From: a bacterium
GTDB lineage: Bacteria > Spirochaetota > Spirochaetia > Treponematales > Rectinemataceae
Reading direction: 5' to 3'
Length of the DNA stretch: 13,300 nt
NCBI GenBank assembly: GCA_021813065.1
Contig: JAKALZ010000021.1
Location: 1 to 13,300 of the forward strand
The notes below the pieces were generated by a model that saw only the letters and a program-made list of their open reading frames with translations, ran no database searches and had not been told where the DNA came from. The stretch's first letter is position 1. Each line of letters starts with the position of its first letter. A program made the position numbers and the translations under genes. Positions 12,730 to 13,300 of this stretch are shown here, piece after piece.

Positions 12730-13300
12730 GCTCAATTACTCCCTGGAGCACGATGGTCGCCTTCCCTGCGATGTGGACAATTTCGCCTTCAATCTGAAGT
12801 TCAAGATCGCCAGGTCTGTATGAAGCCTGGTGAGCGTGGAGGGTACTCTTGCGCAATTGCGCTCCCCAGTAGGCAGCAAGCACGGTATGCACGGAACCGG
12901 TTACCGGGTCTTCATCGACTCCGAACCAAGGGTTGAAGTAGCGCGATACAAAATCATAGCGCGTCGAGCGTTTCGTTATGCCTATACCTCGATCGCCGAC
13001 ACCCGCATACAGCCGCATTGCCCCGAAATCCGGGCGGATGCGTTCGATATCGTCATCATCTTCGATACGCAGGATCACTTTCTGCGTCGTTTGCCCAATC
13101 ACGCAGGAAACAATACGCGTGCTTGGGAAGAAGGTCCGGAATTCTTCACGCACCGGGAGGGGCAGTGGAGTGTCGAGCGGGAAATCCATCACGATGGAGT
13201 GATCAGGCAGATGTGTCACGCCGAGGGTTCCTCCTCGGTAGTTGTAGGTGATGAAAACGGGCGATCCTTTCTCAAAGAGTACTTTCGAGGCGGCAAGCGT
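12725..13300 (-). CDS. PhzF-family isomerase/epimerase (5' end outside window)
   Basis: The frame is open to the window edge with 191 codons visible out of the usual 265-300, so the N-terminal part is missing and the GTG at 13219 is internal. The first visible residues 'TLAASKVLFEKGSPVFITYN' continue the family's GHATLA motif, and 'RGGTLGV' follows as in PhzF proteins. The second half has 'DFVSRYFNPWFGVDEDPVTG' (116-135), with DPVTGS (131-136) as the hallmark of the diaminopimelate-epimerase-like fold. 'LHAHQASYRPGDLELQIEG' also fits. PhzF itself isomerises trans-2,3-dihydro-3-hydroxyanthranilate in phenazine synthesis, but most single homologues, like this one, have no phenazine genes nearby and no known substrate. 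The catalytic Glu near the N-terminus lies outside the window. First visible gene of the long minus-strand series. Confidence 0.88.
   Translation of the reverse strand, partial: TLAASKVLFEKGSPVFITYNYRGGTLGVTHLPDHSIVMDFPLDTPLPLPVREEFRTFFPSTRIVSCVIGQTTQKVILRIEDDDDIERIRPDFGAMRLYAGVGDRGIGITKRSTRYDFVSRYFNPWFGVDEDPVTGSVHTVLAAYWGAQLRKSTLHAHQASYRPGDLELQIEGEIVHIAGKATIVLQGVIEL

Noticed and set aside
12725..13300. Phenazine biosynthesis locus suggested by the PhzF homologue
   Set aside because: None of the other phz genes is in the window, and single PhzF-like proteins are common without phenazine production.

Overview
The window is a dense, single-copy bacterial chromosome segment of moderately high GC. 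I see no rRNA, tRNA, CRISPR array, insertion sequence or phage gene. Sixteen protein-coding genes are supported. Two run off the window ends: a kinase-like gene at the left and a PhzF-family gene at the right. No stretch longer than about 125 bases lacks a gene. The organism cannot be named from this sequence alone. The fused aspartate carbamoyltransferase (PyrB and PyrI in one chain) is a type known from Thermotoga and spirochaetes. Together with the cytidylate-kinase-like protein this makes a spirochaete or similar deep-branching bacterium a reasonable guess, at low confidence.

Left part (1-4414). On the plus strand are a cytidylate-kinase-like protein with a C-terminal BON domain and, overlapping it by 4 bases, an RlmB/TrmH-type SpoU rRNA 2'-O-methyltransferase. 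They converge on a minus-strand pair: an RlmD/TrmA-type RNA uracil-5-methyltransferase followed by pyrBI. A GC hairpin without a clear U-tract lies between the convergent transcripts (1507-1532). A second hairpin sits exactly at the methyltransferase stop codon, ahead of the strong pyrBI ribosome binding site.

Middle (4415-9009). A 113-base divergent region drives the methyltransferase one way and a beta-CASP metallo-beta-lactamase ribonuclease the other. That ribonuclease gene converges on rpiB through a perfect 20-bp stem (5986-6030). Next on the minus strand come a DsrE-like protein and its upstream partner, a LigB/DODA-type extradiol dioxygenase. Divergent from the dioxygenase is a putative GT-A-fold glycosyltransferase, which ends 5 bases short of an oncoming small membrane/coiled-coil protein gene.

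Right part (8767-13300). All genes are on the minus strand. Reading in the transcription direction they are PhzF-family isomerase (partial), RimJ/RimL-like GNAT, DinB/YfiT-like protein, DsrE-family protein, a shortened GNAT and an SDR oxidoreductase. After a 120-base gap come a CPBP membrane protease and the small membrane/coiled-coil protein. The first six are tightly packed, with gaps from -4 to 42 bases.

The most interesting observations are three. First, several genes that start a transcript have a sigma70-like promoter whose -10 box lies 6-7 bases before the start codon and have no Shine-Dalgarno sequence, which predicts leaderless mRNAs; genes inside operons have good Shine-Dalgarno sequences. 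Second, one GNAT gene seems to have lost its acetyl-CoA-binding core by a frame-preserving deletion. Third, the hairpin at the methyltransferase stop codon upstream of pyrBI could be a translation-coupled attenuator. I found no convincing defence system or wholly new multi-gene system here.
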